From an uncultured Erysipelotrichaceae bacterium (GTDB lineage: Bacteria > Bacillota_I > Bacilli_A > Acholeplasmatales > Anaeroplasmataceae): a DNA stretch of 13,032 nucleotides. The translations under genes and the position numbers were made by a program. Positions 1 through 8,044 of the stretch are shown in pieces. The stretch's first letter is position 1; each line of letters starts with the position of its first letter. A model generated the notes under the pieces. That model made no database searches. It had not been told where the DNA came from and worked only from the letters and a program-made list of their open reading frames with translations. The stretch lies in the NCBI GenBank assembly GCA_902783745.1, contig CACZRY010000189.1, forward strand, positions 1 to 13,032. Direction: 5' to 3'.

Positions 1-84
1 TTCATTTTTTGAAGTTTTTAAGTATTTGTCCTTTGCGATATCACAATATGTACCTTTAGGACCTAAAACCGCCAATTTTTTCAT
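1..84 (-). CDS. pheA: Prephenate dehydratase-like protein, N-terminus only (partial)
   Basis: Only the first 28 codons are present; the rest lies beyond the left edge. The peptide starts MKKLAVLGPKGTYCDIAKDK, which matches the start of prephenate dehydratases (typically K-I-A-x-L-G-P-x-G-T-F/Y followed by a helix). That enzyme converts prephenate to phenylpyruvate in phenylalanine synthesis. The start is supported by a ribosome binding site, GAGGGAG, about 8 bases before the ATG at 84. The gene overlaps the end of the S51 peptidase gene by 29 bases, so the two are probably translated from one mRNA. The N-terminal motif is good, but 28 residues cannot show the catalytic region or an ACT domain, so the assignment and symbol are tentative. 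Confidence 0.55.
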   Translation of the reverse strand, partial: MKKLAVLGPKGTYCDIAKDKYLKTSKNE

Positions 85-772
85 ATATTACTCCCTCATA
101 CAATGGTGTCATAATAAATTCTTTAGGTATGAATTCATATATACTCATATTTCTTTCTTCTTTTATTATATAATATTTTTCATTATCTATTAAAAGGCAA
201 CAATCCTCTTCTATTCCAAATGATGGAATATTATTATATCTTACTTCATCATTATAGCATATTAAATCTTCATTTTGATAGTGTGGGCAAATACTTATAT
301 TTAATAATCCTAATCCCTTAACCATTTTATAATTATAGTTATGGAAATTATCATAATACATATATTTATCACCCATGCTTATTTTACAATAAAGCATTGC
401 GCCGGCAGATGAACCTGCATATATTTTATTTGAATCTAGATATTTTATTAATATTTTATCTAAATTGTTTTTTATAAAATAATCTACTAAATCATCTGAT
501 ATACCACCTGAAATATAAAGTACATCTGATTTTTCTAAATATGTATCAAATAAAGATACATTTTCAAAAGTTAAATCTATTATTTCACATGATAAATTTT
601 TTACTAAATCATGGAATTTTTTTGTTGCTTTAGAAGTATCTTTTGAAGCGTATGGGCAGAATAAAACTACAGGCTTTTCTTTTCCAGTAAGCTTAAAAAT
701 TTCATTTTCAATTCTTGAGGTAAGAATTTCTTTATTCTTTTTTCCGCCTATTAACGCAAATTTGACACTCAT
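56..772 (-). CDS. Peptidase S51 family (peptidase E-like) serine peptidase
   Basis: A 238-residue cytoplasmic protein of the S51 family, whose founding member, dipeptidase E, cleaves Asp-X dipeptides. The family's nucleophile elbow is visible as A-G-S-S-A-G-A-M at residues 119-126, with Ser122 the likely nucleophile. It is preceded by the strand V-L-Y-I-S-G-G (84-90), typical of the glutaminase-like fold. P-H-Y at 163-165 supplies the probable catalytic His164, and G-I-E-E-D (186-190) matches the acidic segment near the end of the core. There is no signal peptide or membrane segment. The length is usual for the family. The start overlaps the trmB stop as ATGA, with AAAGAGG seven bases upstream, so translation is coupled to trmB. 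The exact substrate cannot be read from the sequence; a cyanophycinase-like relative is possible but less likely at this size and context. Confidence 0.85.
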   Translation of the reverse strand: MSVKFALIGGKKNKEILTSRIENEIFKLTGKEKPVVLFCPYASKDTSKATKKFHDLVKNLSCEIIDLTFENVSLFDTYLEKSDVLYISGGISDDLVDYFIKNNLDKILIKYLDSNKIYAGSSAGAMLYCKISMGDKYMYYDNFHNYNYKMVKGLGLLNISICPHYQNEDLICYNDEVRYNNIPSFGIEEDCCLLIDNEKYYIIKEERNMSIYEFIPKEFIMTPLYEGVIYEKIGGFRS

Positions 773-1422
773 TTTTTCGCCTCTTTATTTAATCTAGCCT
801 CAAGCTTATAAATAGGTCCTTTCTTACTCCATTTATCTTCATATTCAGTAGTGATATTAAATACATCTTCTTCCTTATGTAAGTCTAAATAGATATTTGA
901 AAGATACCAACCATTTTGTGAAAATGATTCAAGTGAATATTCAAATAAATGACGATTATCAGTTTTTTGGATTAAAACACCATCATTTTTTAATACTCTT
1001 TTATATTGTTCTAAGAATAAAGGAGATGTTAATCTTCTTTTTGCGTGATGATTCTTAGGCCATGGGTCAGAGAAATTTAAATAAATTGTAGATACTTCAT
1101 TTTCCATAAAATAATTAGATAATGAATCTGCATCTATATTAATTAATTTTAAATTATCTAAGCCTAAATCAATTACTTTTTCTAATGTTCTTAATAATAC
1201 TGAATCATATTTTTCTATTGCAATATAATTAATATCTTTATTTAATTTTGCAAGTGATGAAATAAATTGTCCTTTACCACATCCAATTTCAATATGAATT
1301 GGATTGTTATTATTAAATAATTCATTCCACTTACCCTTATATGATTCAGGTGAAGTTATATAATACTTATTATCATTTTGTTGTAATCTTTCTTGGGCAT
1401 TTTTTATTTTTCTTAATCTCAT
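769..1422 (-). CDS. trmB: tRNA (guanine-N7-)-methyltransferase TrmB
   Basis: A 217-residue SAM-dependent methyltransferase that makes N7-methylguanosine, usually at position 46 of the tRNA variable loop. The N-terminus MRLRKIKNA is the usual start of Firmicute TrmB. SAM-binding motif I is I-E-I-G-C-G-K-G at 44-51. The family block S-D-P-W-P-K-N-H-H-A-K-R-R is at 118-130, K-T-D-N at 153-156, and the C-terminal block T-T-E-Y-E-D-K-W-S-K-K-G-P-I at 191-204. Full length for the family. The ATG shares its first base pair of letters with the pepV stop (TAATG), and no convincing ribosome binding site lies in the pepV tail, so initiation probably depends on ribosomes ending pepV. Its TGA stop overlaps the ATG of the S51 peptidase gene. 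Confidence 0.97.
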   Translation of the reverse strand: MRLRKIKNAQERLQQNDNKYYITSPESYKGKWNELFNNNNPIHIEIGCGKGQFISSLAKLNKDINYIAIEKYDSVLLRTLEKVIDLGLDNLKLINIDADSLSNYFMENEVSTIYLNFSDPWPKNHHAKRRLTSPLFLEQYKRVLKNDGVLIQKTDNRHLFEYSLESFSQNGWYLSNIYLDLHKEEDVFNITTEYEDKWSKKGPIYKLEARLNKEAKK

Positions 1423-2771
1423 TATTTTGTAAGTTCGTATAATGCATCAAAATATATTTCGCACATCTTATCGAAGTCTTCTATATACATATATTCATTT
1501 GCAATATGACAAACATCCTCTCTTCCTGGGAATAGTGGGCCAAAGGCAACTGCGTCCTTAAACTCATGTGCATATGTACCACCACCAATAGTTTGTGGCT
1601 TATTAATAGTATCATTTGTAATCTTTTTATAAGAATTATAAAGTGTAGACATTAAAAATGAATTTGGATCTACATAATGAATACCTACACTATGTAATAC
1701 ATTGAATTGATATCCATATTCTTTTGTTATCTTTGATACCTTATCTTTAATTAAATTAATATCAGAATCCTTAGGTAATCTACAGTTTACACCAATCTTG
1801 CCATTTTTAGAATCTAATTTTACTAACGCAAAATTAGATGTTAAATCTAACATTAATGGATCATAATCATTATAACCTATTTTCTTACCTTCTGTATCAT
1901 CACTAAAATATTTATTTACAAATTTAGCAAGCTTAGAATCTGAATATTTTGCAATAAAATCCATAAGCTTTGTTGCGGCATTAATACCTTTTGATGGGCA
2001 CATTGCATGTGCTGATTTTCCATAAACATAATATTTATTATCTTTTATTTCTCCATCAAGATTCATATCTTTTAAATATTTAATGAATTCTTCTTTTAAG
2101 TCAATATTTAATGTAGCATATGCATTTGCAGGAACTATATTATATCTTGAGCCTGAATCAAAAGATGTAATTACATTATCAGAATCAAATAAAATATCAT
2201 AGCTCATATTTCCTTTTTCACCAAATATTCCTGGAAAATCAGCATCTGGTGAAAATGACATATCAGGTACTGGCATTTCTTTAAAGTAATGTTCTATGCA
2301 TCTTGAGCCTGATTCTTCATCACAGCCTAATATTAATCTTATTTTTTTATTAGGCTTAAATCCTAAATCCTTTAGCATTTTTAAAACAATATATGATGCA
2401 ACAACAGGTCCTTTATCATCAGCAACACCACGTCCATACATTTTATTATCTCTAATAGATAATGTAAACGGATCAGATTCCCATACCTGTCCATCTACAG
2501 GTACAACATCTAAATGTGCTAGAATACCTAAAGTAGTATTATTATCACCAAATTCAATATGTCCTGCATAATTAGATGAATTATAAATCTTAAAGCCATC
2601 TTTTTTTGCGTAATTTAAGATGAAATTTAAGCAATCATATGCGCCTTTACCAAAAGGCATTTCATCTCCTTCTTTATATTCATCTAATACACTTTTATAT
2701 GAAACTAATTTTTTTAATAAATCTAATGCTTCATCTCTATATTTATTAAAATATAATTCCTTAAAATTCAT
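1422..2771 (-). CDS. pepV: PepV-type M20 dipeptidase (Xaa-His dipeptidase family)
   Basis: A 449-residue dinuclear zinc dipeptidase, cytoplasmic, that hydrolyses a broad range of dipeptides taken up or released from oligopeptides. I place the start at the ATG at 2771 (M-N-F-K-E-L) because GGAGGT sits seven bases upstream; the frame stays open to a TTG at 2798, but that start would place the ribosome binding site inside the gene. In this numbering the metal and catalytic residues align with those I recall from Lactobacillus delbrueckii PepV: His86 and Asp88 (A-H-L-D-V-V-P), Asp118 (G-V-A-D-D-K-G), Glu152/Glu153 (D-E-E-S-G-S), Asp176 (S-P-D-A-D) and His422 (C-H-I-A-N-E). The lid domain carries G-K-S-A-H-A (His255). 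The stop overlaps the trmB start by one base. It lies about 70 bases after ptsH, so it may be read from the ptsH promoter or have a weak one of its own. Confidence 0.93.
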   Translation of the reverse strand: MNFKELYFNKYRDEALDLLKKLVSYKSVLDEYKEGDEMPFGKGAYDCLNFILNYAKKDGFKIYNSSNYAGHIEFGDNNTTLGILAHLDVVPVDGQVWESDPFTLSIRDNKMYGRGVADDKGPVVASYIVLKMLKDLGFKPNKKIRLILGCDEESGSRCIEHYFKEMPVPDMSFSPDADFPGIFGEKGNMSYDILFDSDNVITSFDSGSRYNIVPANAYATLNIDLKEEFIKYLKDMNLDGEIKDNKYYVYGKSAHAMCPSKGINAATKLMDFIAKYSDSKLAKFVNKYFSDDTEGKKIGYNDYDPLMLDLTSNFALVKLDSKNGKIGVNCRLPKDSDINLIKDKVSKITKEYGYQFNVLHSVGIHYVDPNSFLMSTLYNSYKKITNDTINKPQTIGGGTYAHEFKDAVAFGPLFPGREDVCHIANEYMYIEDFDKMCEIYFDALYELTK

Positions 2772-2794
2772 TTTTACTACCTCCATAAATGAAA

Positions 2795-2823
2795 ACAAAA
2801 TTAACCAGTATGATTAATTTTGT
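2795..2823 (-). terminator. A/T-rich hairpin between ptsH and pepV, possible weak terminator
   Basis: Perfect 10-base-pair inverted repeat, on the minus strand ACAAAATTAA / TTAATTTTGT, with a 9-base loop, followed in the direction of transcription by TTTTC that overlaps the second arm. It lies 19 bases past the ptsH stop and upstream of the pepV ribosome binding site. The stem holds only one G-C pair, so termination would be partial at best; it could instead protect the ptsH mRNA end. Confidence 0.35.
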
Positions 2824-2841
2824 ATCATTAAATATTTAAAA

Positions 2842-3114
2842 TTAAATTTCTTTTCCTAAAGAAAGCTCAATAATTTTAGACTTAATTGCTGCAATAGCCT
2901 CTTCTTCATCTTCGCCTTCAGCTCTAACTTCAATTGTTGTACCTGAATAAATTCCAAGTGACATAACACCCATAATTGATTTGAAGTCTACTGTCTTTCT
3001 CATTGCAGTAAGCTTTAAATCACTTTTGAAATTCATACATACATTAACTAAAGTAGTTGCAGGACGAGCATGAATTCCATTCTCAGCAGTAATTCTAAAT
3101 GTTTTTTTAACCAT
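2842..3114 (-). CDS. ptsH: Phosphocarrier protein HPr
   Basis: A 90-residue phosphocarrier of the sugar phosphotransferase system, which passes phosphate from enzyme I to EIIA proteins. The active-site histidine is His15 in N-G-I-H-A-R-P-A-T (12-20). The regulatory serine is Ser46 in F-K-S-I-M-G-V-M-S-L-G (44-54), the site phosphorylated by HPr kinase in Firmicutes, which suggests that carbon catabolite control by that route exists in this organism. Length and both motifs are canonical. AAGGAG lies about nine bases before the ATG. Enzyme I (ptsI), often next to ptsH, is not in this window. The gene follows the EIIB-like gene by 19 bases, so the two are almost certainly cotranscribed. Confidence 0.97.
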   Translation of the reverse strand: MVKKTFRITAENGIHARPATTLVNVCMNFKSDLKLTAMRKTVDFKSIMGVMSLGIYSGTTIEVRAEGEDEEEAIAAIKSKIIELSLGKEI

Positions 3115-3133
3115 AAACTATAGTCTCCTTTAT

Positions 3134-3493
3134 TTATAATCTATTTTCAATAGCTTTTTTAATTAATTCTGAGTCTAATCTAAATAGAGTTTTTACTGTA
3201 GAACCTGTAACGAAAACACCATTTGTTGCAATTTCTTTTATTCCATTTAAATTTACATTCTCTAAATCATTAACAGTTATATTTAATCTACCATTATCTA
3301 CAACAACAGAACTTATATTACTATTGCCGCCATATAATCCTATTAAATTTGTAATAAATTCATCATCTACTTTTATTTTAGGTGTGTTATTCTTCTTTTT
3401 CTTTCTTAATGCAAATATAAAAATTGCTAATCCAATCAATAAAAGAGCTAAGGCAGCACCACAAATAATTAAAATGATTTGAAAATCTTTCAT
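3134..3493 (-). CDS. Membrane-anchored EIIB-like (PTS type-1 IIB fold) protein lacking the phosphorylated Cys
   Basis: A 119-residue protein with one N-terminal membrane helix (about residues 6-29), then R-K-K-K-K at 30-34, which by the positive-inside rule puts the C-terminal domain in the cytoplasm. Residues about 44-116 resemble the glucose-type EIIB domain: a helix, then Y-G-G-N-S-N-I (54-60), a strand, G-R-L-N-I-T-V-N-D (68-76), the turn I-K-E-I-A-T-N-G-V-F (85-94), G-S-T-V-K-T-L-F (97-104) and a last helix. In active EIIB the phosphorylated cysteine sits three residues before the conserved Arg-Leu; here that place is Asp66, and the only cysteine (Cys11) is in the membrane helix. It is therefore unlikely to transfer phosphate in the usual way. 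It is cotranscribed with ptsH. Its position after tgt and its topology recall YajC, but the sequence does not. The fold assignment is by motif reading; the function is unknown. Confidence 0.7.
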   Translation of the reverse strand: MKDFQIILIICGAALALLLIGLAIFIFALRKKKKNNTPKIKVDDEFITNLIGLYGGNSNISSVVVDNGRLNITVNDLENVNLNGIKEIATNGVFVTGSTVKTLFRLDSELIKKAIENRL

Positions 3494-3555
3494 ATTAATA
3501 CCTTCGCTTTCTAATTACGAAAATATATAAATTAACTTATATAAATACTATTTAT

Positions 3556-3584
3556 ATTATATAAATTTAGGACAGTTTATTCAA
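3556..3584 (-). promoter_or_regulatory. Sigma-A-type promoter for the EIIB-like gene and ptsH
   Basis: On the minus strand, -35 TTGAAT (3584-3579), a 17-base spacer and a perfect -10 TATAAT (3561-3556). Transcription would start near 3549, giving a leader of about 55 bases before the ATG at 3493, which has GAAGG as ribosome binding site. The whole 3494-3625 stretch contains no gene. Confidence 0.75.
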
Positions 3585-3609
3585 GTTTTTATTAAAGAAA
3601 AATAAAAAC
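3585..3609. repeat. A/T-rich inverted repeat downstream of tgt
   Basis: A perfect 9-base-pair inverted repeat, GTTTTTATT / AATAAAAAC, with a 7-base loop, directly upstream of the -35 box of the EIIB-like promoter and 17 bases past the tgt stop. It may mark the end of the ruvA-tgt operon, but no T-tract follows it on either strand, so it is not a standard intrinsic terminator. Confidence 0.4.
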
Positions 3610-3625
3610 GTTTTAATTCTATAGT

Positions 3626-5262
<1,637 letters not shown>

Positions 5263-5274
5263 ATTTTTCTCCTT

Positions 5275-6306
5275 TTATTCAATAAACATAGCGTCTCCAA
5301 ATGAAAAGAAACGATATTTCTCATCTACTGCATGCTTATATGCATCCAATATAAATTCTCTTCCTGCAAGTGCTGATACTAGCATAATAAGTGTAGATTT
5401 AGGAAGATGGAAATTTGTAATTAAGGCATCTACTACCTTAAATTTATATCCTGGATAAATAAATATAGATGTATTTTCACAACAAGCTTCAAATCCACCT
5501 AATTCATCTCTATATGCAGCTTCAAGTGTTCTTGTTGATGTAGTACCTACAGAAACAATTCTTTTACCACTCTTTATTGCTAAATTTAATCTTTCTGCAG
5601 CTTCTTTTGTTATTTGATATAGTTCAGTATGCATTTCATGCTTTGATGCATCTTCTTCAGTTACAGGTCTAAATGTACCTAAACCTACATTTAAAGTAAC
5701 ATAAATTAACTCAATACCCTTAGCCTTAATTTTTTCTAAAAGCTCTGGTGTAAAATGAAGTCCTGCAGTAGGTGCAGCTGCACTTCCTGGATTTTTAGCA
5801 TATACAGTTTGGTATCTATCCTTATCCTTAAGCTTTTCATGGATATATGGTGGTAATGGCATTTCTCCAAGTTCATCTAATATTTCAACTAAAATGCCAT
5901 CATATATTAATTTGTAATGAGTAATACCCTCATCAAACTTCTTAATACATTGAGCTTTAAGCTTACCATCGCCAAACTTAATTATTGTACCCTCATGTAC
6001 TCTTTTTTGTGGTCTTGTTAAGCATTCCCAAGTATTATCACCTAAATCTTTTAATAATAATACTTCAATTGATGCATGAGTATCCTCTTTTTCACCAATT
6101 AATCTTGCAGGAATTACTTTTGTATCATTTAAAACTAAAACATCATTTGGAGTTAAATAATCAATAATATCCTTAAAATGATGGTCAGTATATGTTTTAT
6201 TTTTTCTATCTAATACCATTAATCTTGAGCTACTTCTATCATTTAATGGAGTTTGTGCTATAAGCTCTTCTGGTAAATAATAATCATAATCATCTGTTCT
6301 TAACAT
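5275..6306 (-). CDS. queA: S-adenosylmethionine:tRNA ribosyltransferase-isomerase QueA
   Basis: A 343-residue enzyme that transfers and isomerises the ribose of SAM onto preQ1 in tRNA, forming epoxyqueuosine. Family blocks seen in order: the N-terminal [15 protein letters not shown] (6-20), D-R-S-S-S-R-L-M-V (23-31), [12 protein letters not shown] (58-69), G-E-M-P-L-P-P-Y-I (147-155), [10 protein letters not shown] (177-186), G-L-G-T-F-R-P-V (208-215), H-T-E-L-Y (226-230), [11 protein letters not shown] (252-262) and [10 protein letters not shown] (297-306). Full length. Its ATG overlaps the ruvB stop as TAATG, with AAGGGG further upstream than ideal, so coupling to ruvB is likely. The last queuosine step (queG or queH) is not in the window. 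Confidence 0.98.
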   Translation of the reverse strand: MLRTDDYDYYLPEELIAQTPLNDRSSSRLMVLDRKNKTYTDHHFKDIIDYLTPNDVLVLNDTKVIPARLIGEKEDTHASIEVLLLKDLGDNTWECLTRPQKRVHEGTIIKFGDGKLKAQCIKKFDEGITHYKLIYDGILVEILDELGEMPLPPYIHEKLKDKDRYQTVYAKNPGSAAAPTAGLHFTPELLEKIKAKGIELIYVTLNVGLGTFRPVTEEDASKHEMHTELYQITKEAAERLNLAIKSGKRIVSVGTTSTRTLEAAYRDELGGFEACCENTSIFIYPGYKFKVVDALITNFHLPKSTLIMLVSALAGREFILDAYKHAVDEKYRFFSFGDAMFIE

Positions 6307-7322
6307 TATGCAAAAATCCCCTTATAGAAATCTATTCCTAGCTTATTATAAGCTTTTTCAGTTGCAATTCTTCCTCTTTGGCTTCTTTTGATATAACCTT
6401 CTTGTAATAAATAAGGCTCATATACATCTTCTATAGTAGAAGATTCTTCTGATATCGTTGCCGCAAGTGATTCTAATCCAACAGGTCCACCGTTAAAAGA
6501 ATTAATAATTGCACCTAAATATTTATAATCTGTATAATCTAGACCATCCTCATCAATTCCAAGCTTTGATAAGGCATCCTTACATACATCAATTGTAATA
6601 TCACCATTATTTTTAACATCCGCAAAATCACGTACACGTCTGAATAGACGATTTGCAATACGAGGAGTACCACGACTTCTTTTTGCAAGCTCTAATACTG
6701 CATCAGATGAAATATTAGTTTTATGTACCTTTGATGTTCTTAAAATTATTTTTGATAAATCTTCAATTGTATAATAATCAAGTCTTAATACAACACCAAA
6801 TCTATCTCTTAGTGGTGCAGTTAAATCTCCAAAGCGAGTTGTTGCACCTACAAGGGTAAATGGCGGTAAGTCAATTTTTATTGTTCTTGTCTGACTATCC
6901 TTACCAACAACTATGTCTAGTGTATAATCTTCCATTGCACTATATAAAACTTCTTCAACATATCTTGGAAGACGATGTATTTCATCAATAAATAGAACAT
7001 CTCCTTCTTCTAATGTTGATAATATAGCCGCAAGATCTCCACTTCTTTCAATTGCTGGTCCTGATACTGTTTTAATATTTACACCAAGCTCATTTGCAAT
7101 AATTTGAGCAAGTGTAGTTTTACCAAGTCCTGGAGGTCCATATAATAAGACATGATCTAATGATTCATCTCTTTTTAAAGCTGCTTTAATATAAACATCT
7201 AGCATCTCTTTAGCTTCAGATTGACCTATATATTCATTTAATGTTTTAGGTCTTATAGTTAAATCATCAATATCATCAGTTTTATGCTCATTAGGATCTA
7301 CTAAAATTTCATCATTATCCAT
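6306..7322 (-). CDS. ruvB: Holliday junction branch migration ATPase RuvB
   Basis: A 338-residue AAA+ motor that forms hexamers on DNA and drives branch migration with RuvA during recombination and fork repair. Walker A is G-P-P-G-L-G-K-T at 62-69, Walker B V-L-F-I-D-E at 109-114, sensor 1 V-G-A-T-T-R at 158-163, and the arginine-finger region L-R-D-R-F-G at 171-176. The C-terminal winged-helix domain (about 260-332) holds [10 protein letters not shown] (279-288), and the conserved [10 protein letters not shown] (309-318). Full length. Only one base separates its ATG from the ruvA TAG stop and no clear ribosome binding site precedes it, so translation is probably coupled. RuvC is not encoded here, as is common in Firmicutes, which use RecU. 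Confidence 0.98.
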   Translation of the reverse strand: MDNDEILVDPNEHKTDDIDDLTIRPKTLNEYIGQSEAKEMLDVYIKAALKRDESLDHVLLYGPPGLGKTTLAQIIANELGVNIKTVSGPAIERSGDLAAILSTLEEGDVLFIDEIHRLPRYVEEVLYSAMEDYTLDIVVGKDSQTRTIKIDLPPFTLVGATTRFGDLTAPLRDRFGVVLRLDYYTIEDLSKIILRTSKVHKTNISSDAVLELAKRSRGTPRIANRLFRRVRDFADVKNNGDITIDVCKDALSKLGIDEDGLDYTDYKYLGAIINSFNGGPVGLESLAATISEESSTIEDVYEPYLLQEGYIKRSQRGRIATEKAYNKLGIDFYKGIFA

Positions 7323-7323
7323 T

Positions 7324-7884
7324 CTACTTCACTAGTAATCTTAAAGCTTCTTTTACTAAAGTTGAAACATCCTTAGTATTATCAAGCTTAGCTAAGATTC
7401 CTGTTACCTCCTTCTTAGAATATCCTAATGCCATTAAAGCATCTAACACATCATTTAATTTAGAATCTAATCTATTAACTAAAACCTCAGGTTCTGCAAG
7501 TTTACCCTTTAAATCTAGGATAATTTGTTGCGCAGCCTTAGGGCCAATGCCTGGGAATTTCTTTAAATATTTATCATCTCTTGCCTCAATTGCTCTATAA
7601 ACCTCAGAAACAGTTGCTGATGCAAGTATAGATAATGCACTCTTAGGACCAATACCAGAAACAGTGATAAGCTTTAAAAATAAATCATGTTCCTCCCAAG
7701 ATAAGAAACCATATAATTCTATCGCATCTTCTTTTACATGCTGATATAAATATATTGTGTAAATTGTATCAAGTTTATAATTATATGGATTTGGTACTAT
7801 TACAATATAACCAATTCCATTGTTTTCAATAATTATATATTTTGGAGTAATTTTTGTTATTGTTCCTATAATATATCCATACAT
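7324..7884 (-). CDS. ruvA: Holliday junction DNA helicase subunit RuvA
   Basis: A 186-residue protein that binds four-way junctions as a tetramer and loads RuvB. The N-terminal OB-fold domain begins M-Y-G-Y-I-I-G-T-I and contains E-D-A-I-E-L-Y-G-F (52-60). Two helix-hairpin-helix motifs follow: [10 protein letters not shown] at 75-84 and [10 protein letters not shown] at 110-119, ending in the family's L-D-L-K-G-K-L. The C-terminal RuvB-binding domain is at about 140-186 after a short linker. Slightly shorter than the roughly 200 residues typical of Bacillus. GGTGA six bases before the ATG at 7884 is the ribosome binding site. It is the first gene of its operon and divergent from the coiled-coil gene; a palindrome lies just upstream. 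Confidence 0.97.
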   Translation of the reverse strand: MYGYIIGTITKITPKYIIIENNGIGYIVIVPNPYNYKLDTIYTIYLYQHVKEDAIELYGFLSWEEHDLFLKLITVSGIGPKSALSILASATVSEVYRAIEARDDKYLKKFPGIGPKAAQQIILDLKGKLAEPEVLVNRLDSKLNDVLDALMALGYSKKEVTGILAKLDNTKDVSTLVKEALRLLVK

Positions 7885-7902
7885 TTCAAATCACCACAAT
7901 AT

Positions 7903-7931
7903 ATATTACCATATAATGGTAAAAATTTAAA
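7903..7931 (-). promoter_or_regulatory. Candidate promoter of the ruvA operon
   Basis: On the minus strand, -35 TTTAAA (7931-7926), a 17-base spacer and -10 TAATAT (7908-7903). Each box matches four of six consensus bases, so the promoter would be weak. The leader would be only about 12 bases, just enough for the GGTGA site. It is the best candidate I find upstream of ruvA, and it overlaps the palindrome at 7906-7922. Confidence 0.4.
7906..7922. promoter_or_regulatory. Palindromic operator-like site upstream of ruvA
   Basis: TTACCATATAATGGTAA, a perfect 7-base inverted repeat (TTACCAT / ATGGTAA) around a 3-base centre, 22 to 38 bases before the ruvA start. It occupies the space between the candidate -35 and -10 boxes, where a repressor would block transcription. 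It does not match the Bacillus LexA box (GAAC-N4-GTTC). The binding protein is unknown. Confidence 0.45.
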
Positions 7932-7984
7932 GGAAATCCTATTGAAAAATATGTGATTTAAACCCTTAAATAATGCCGTTTTTC

Positions 7985-8013
7985 TTTACTAAAATGAAAA
8001 AAAATTATATAAT
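7985..8013 (+). promoter_or_regulatory. Sigma-A-type promoter of the coiled-coil gene
   Basis: -35 TTTACT (7985-7990), a 17-base spacer and a perfect -10 TATAAT (8008-8013). The start of transcription would be near 8020, giving a leader of about 25 bases that carries the strong ribosome binding site AAAGGAGGG (8031-8039), five bases before the ATG. Confidence 0.7.
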
Positions 8014-8044
8014 ATATATAATTAATGCATAAAGGAGGGAATAT

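Noticed and set aside
769..772. Genetic code 4 (TGA as tryptophan), as in Mycoplasma
   Set aside because: trmB ends at a TGA exactly overlapping the next ATG, the trmB tryptophan codon I checked is TGG, and genes are full length with the standard code.
2296..2817. Plus-strand open frames at 2296-2571 and 2620-2817 inside and beside pepV
   Set aside because: They lie antisense to the well-supported pepV gene, have no ribosome binding site and encode low-complexity peptides with no family features.
3134..3493. YajC, expected after tgt in many genomes and also a small protein with one N-terminal helix
   Set aside because: The soluble part has EIIB-type motifs and none of the YajC core residues; it also has its own promoter and is paired with ptsH.
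3585..3609. Inverted repeat after tgt as an intrinsic terminator
   Set aside because: No T-tract follows the stem on either strand and the stem has a single G-C pair; kept only as a repeat.
3605..3614. AAAACGTTTT palindrome as a CcpA (cre) site near the ptsH promoter
   Set aside because: It lacks the TG and CA ends of the cre consensus, so only the CG centre fits.
5985..6167. Plus-strand open frame inside queA
   Set aside because: Antisense shadow of queA; Leu/His-rich peptide without motif or initiation signal.
7885..8044. Riboswitch or small RNA in the divergent region
   Set aside because: Only promoters and one short palindrome are visible; there is no stable multi-stem structure or terminator.
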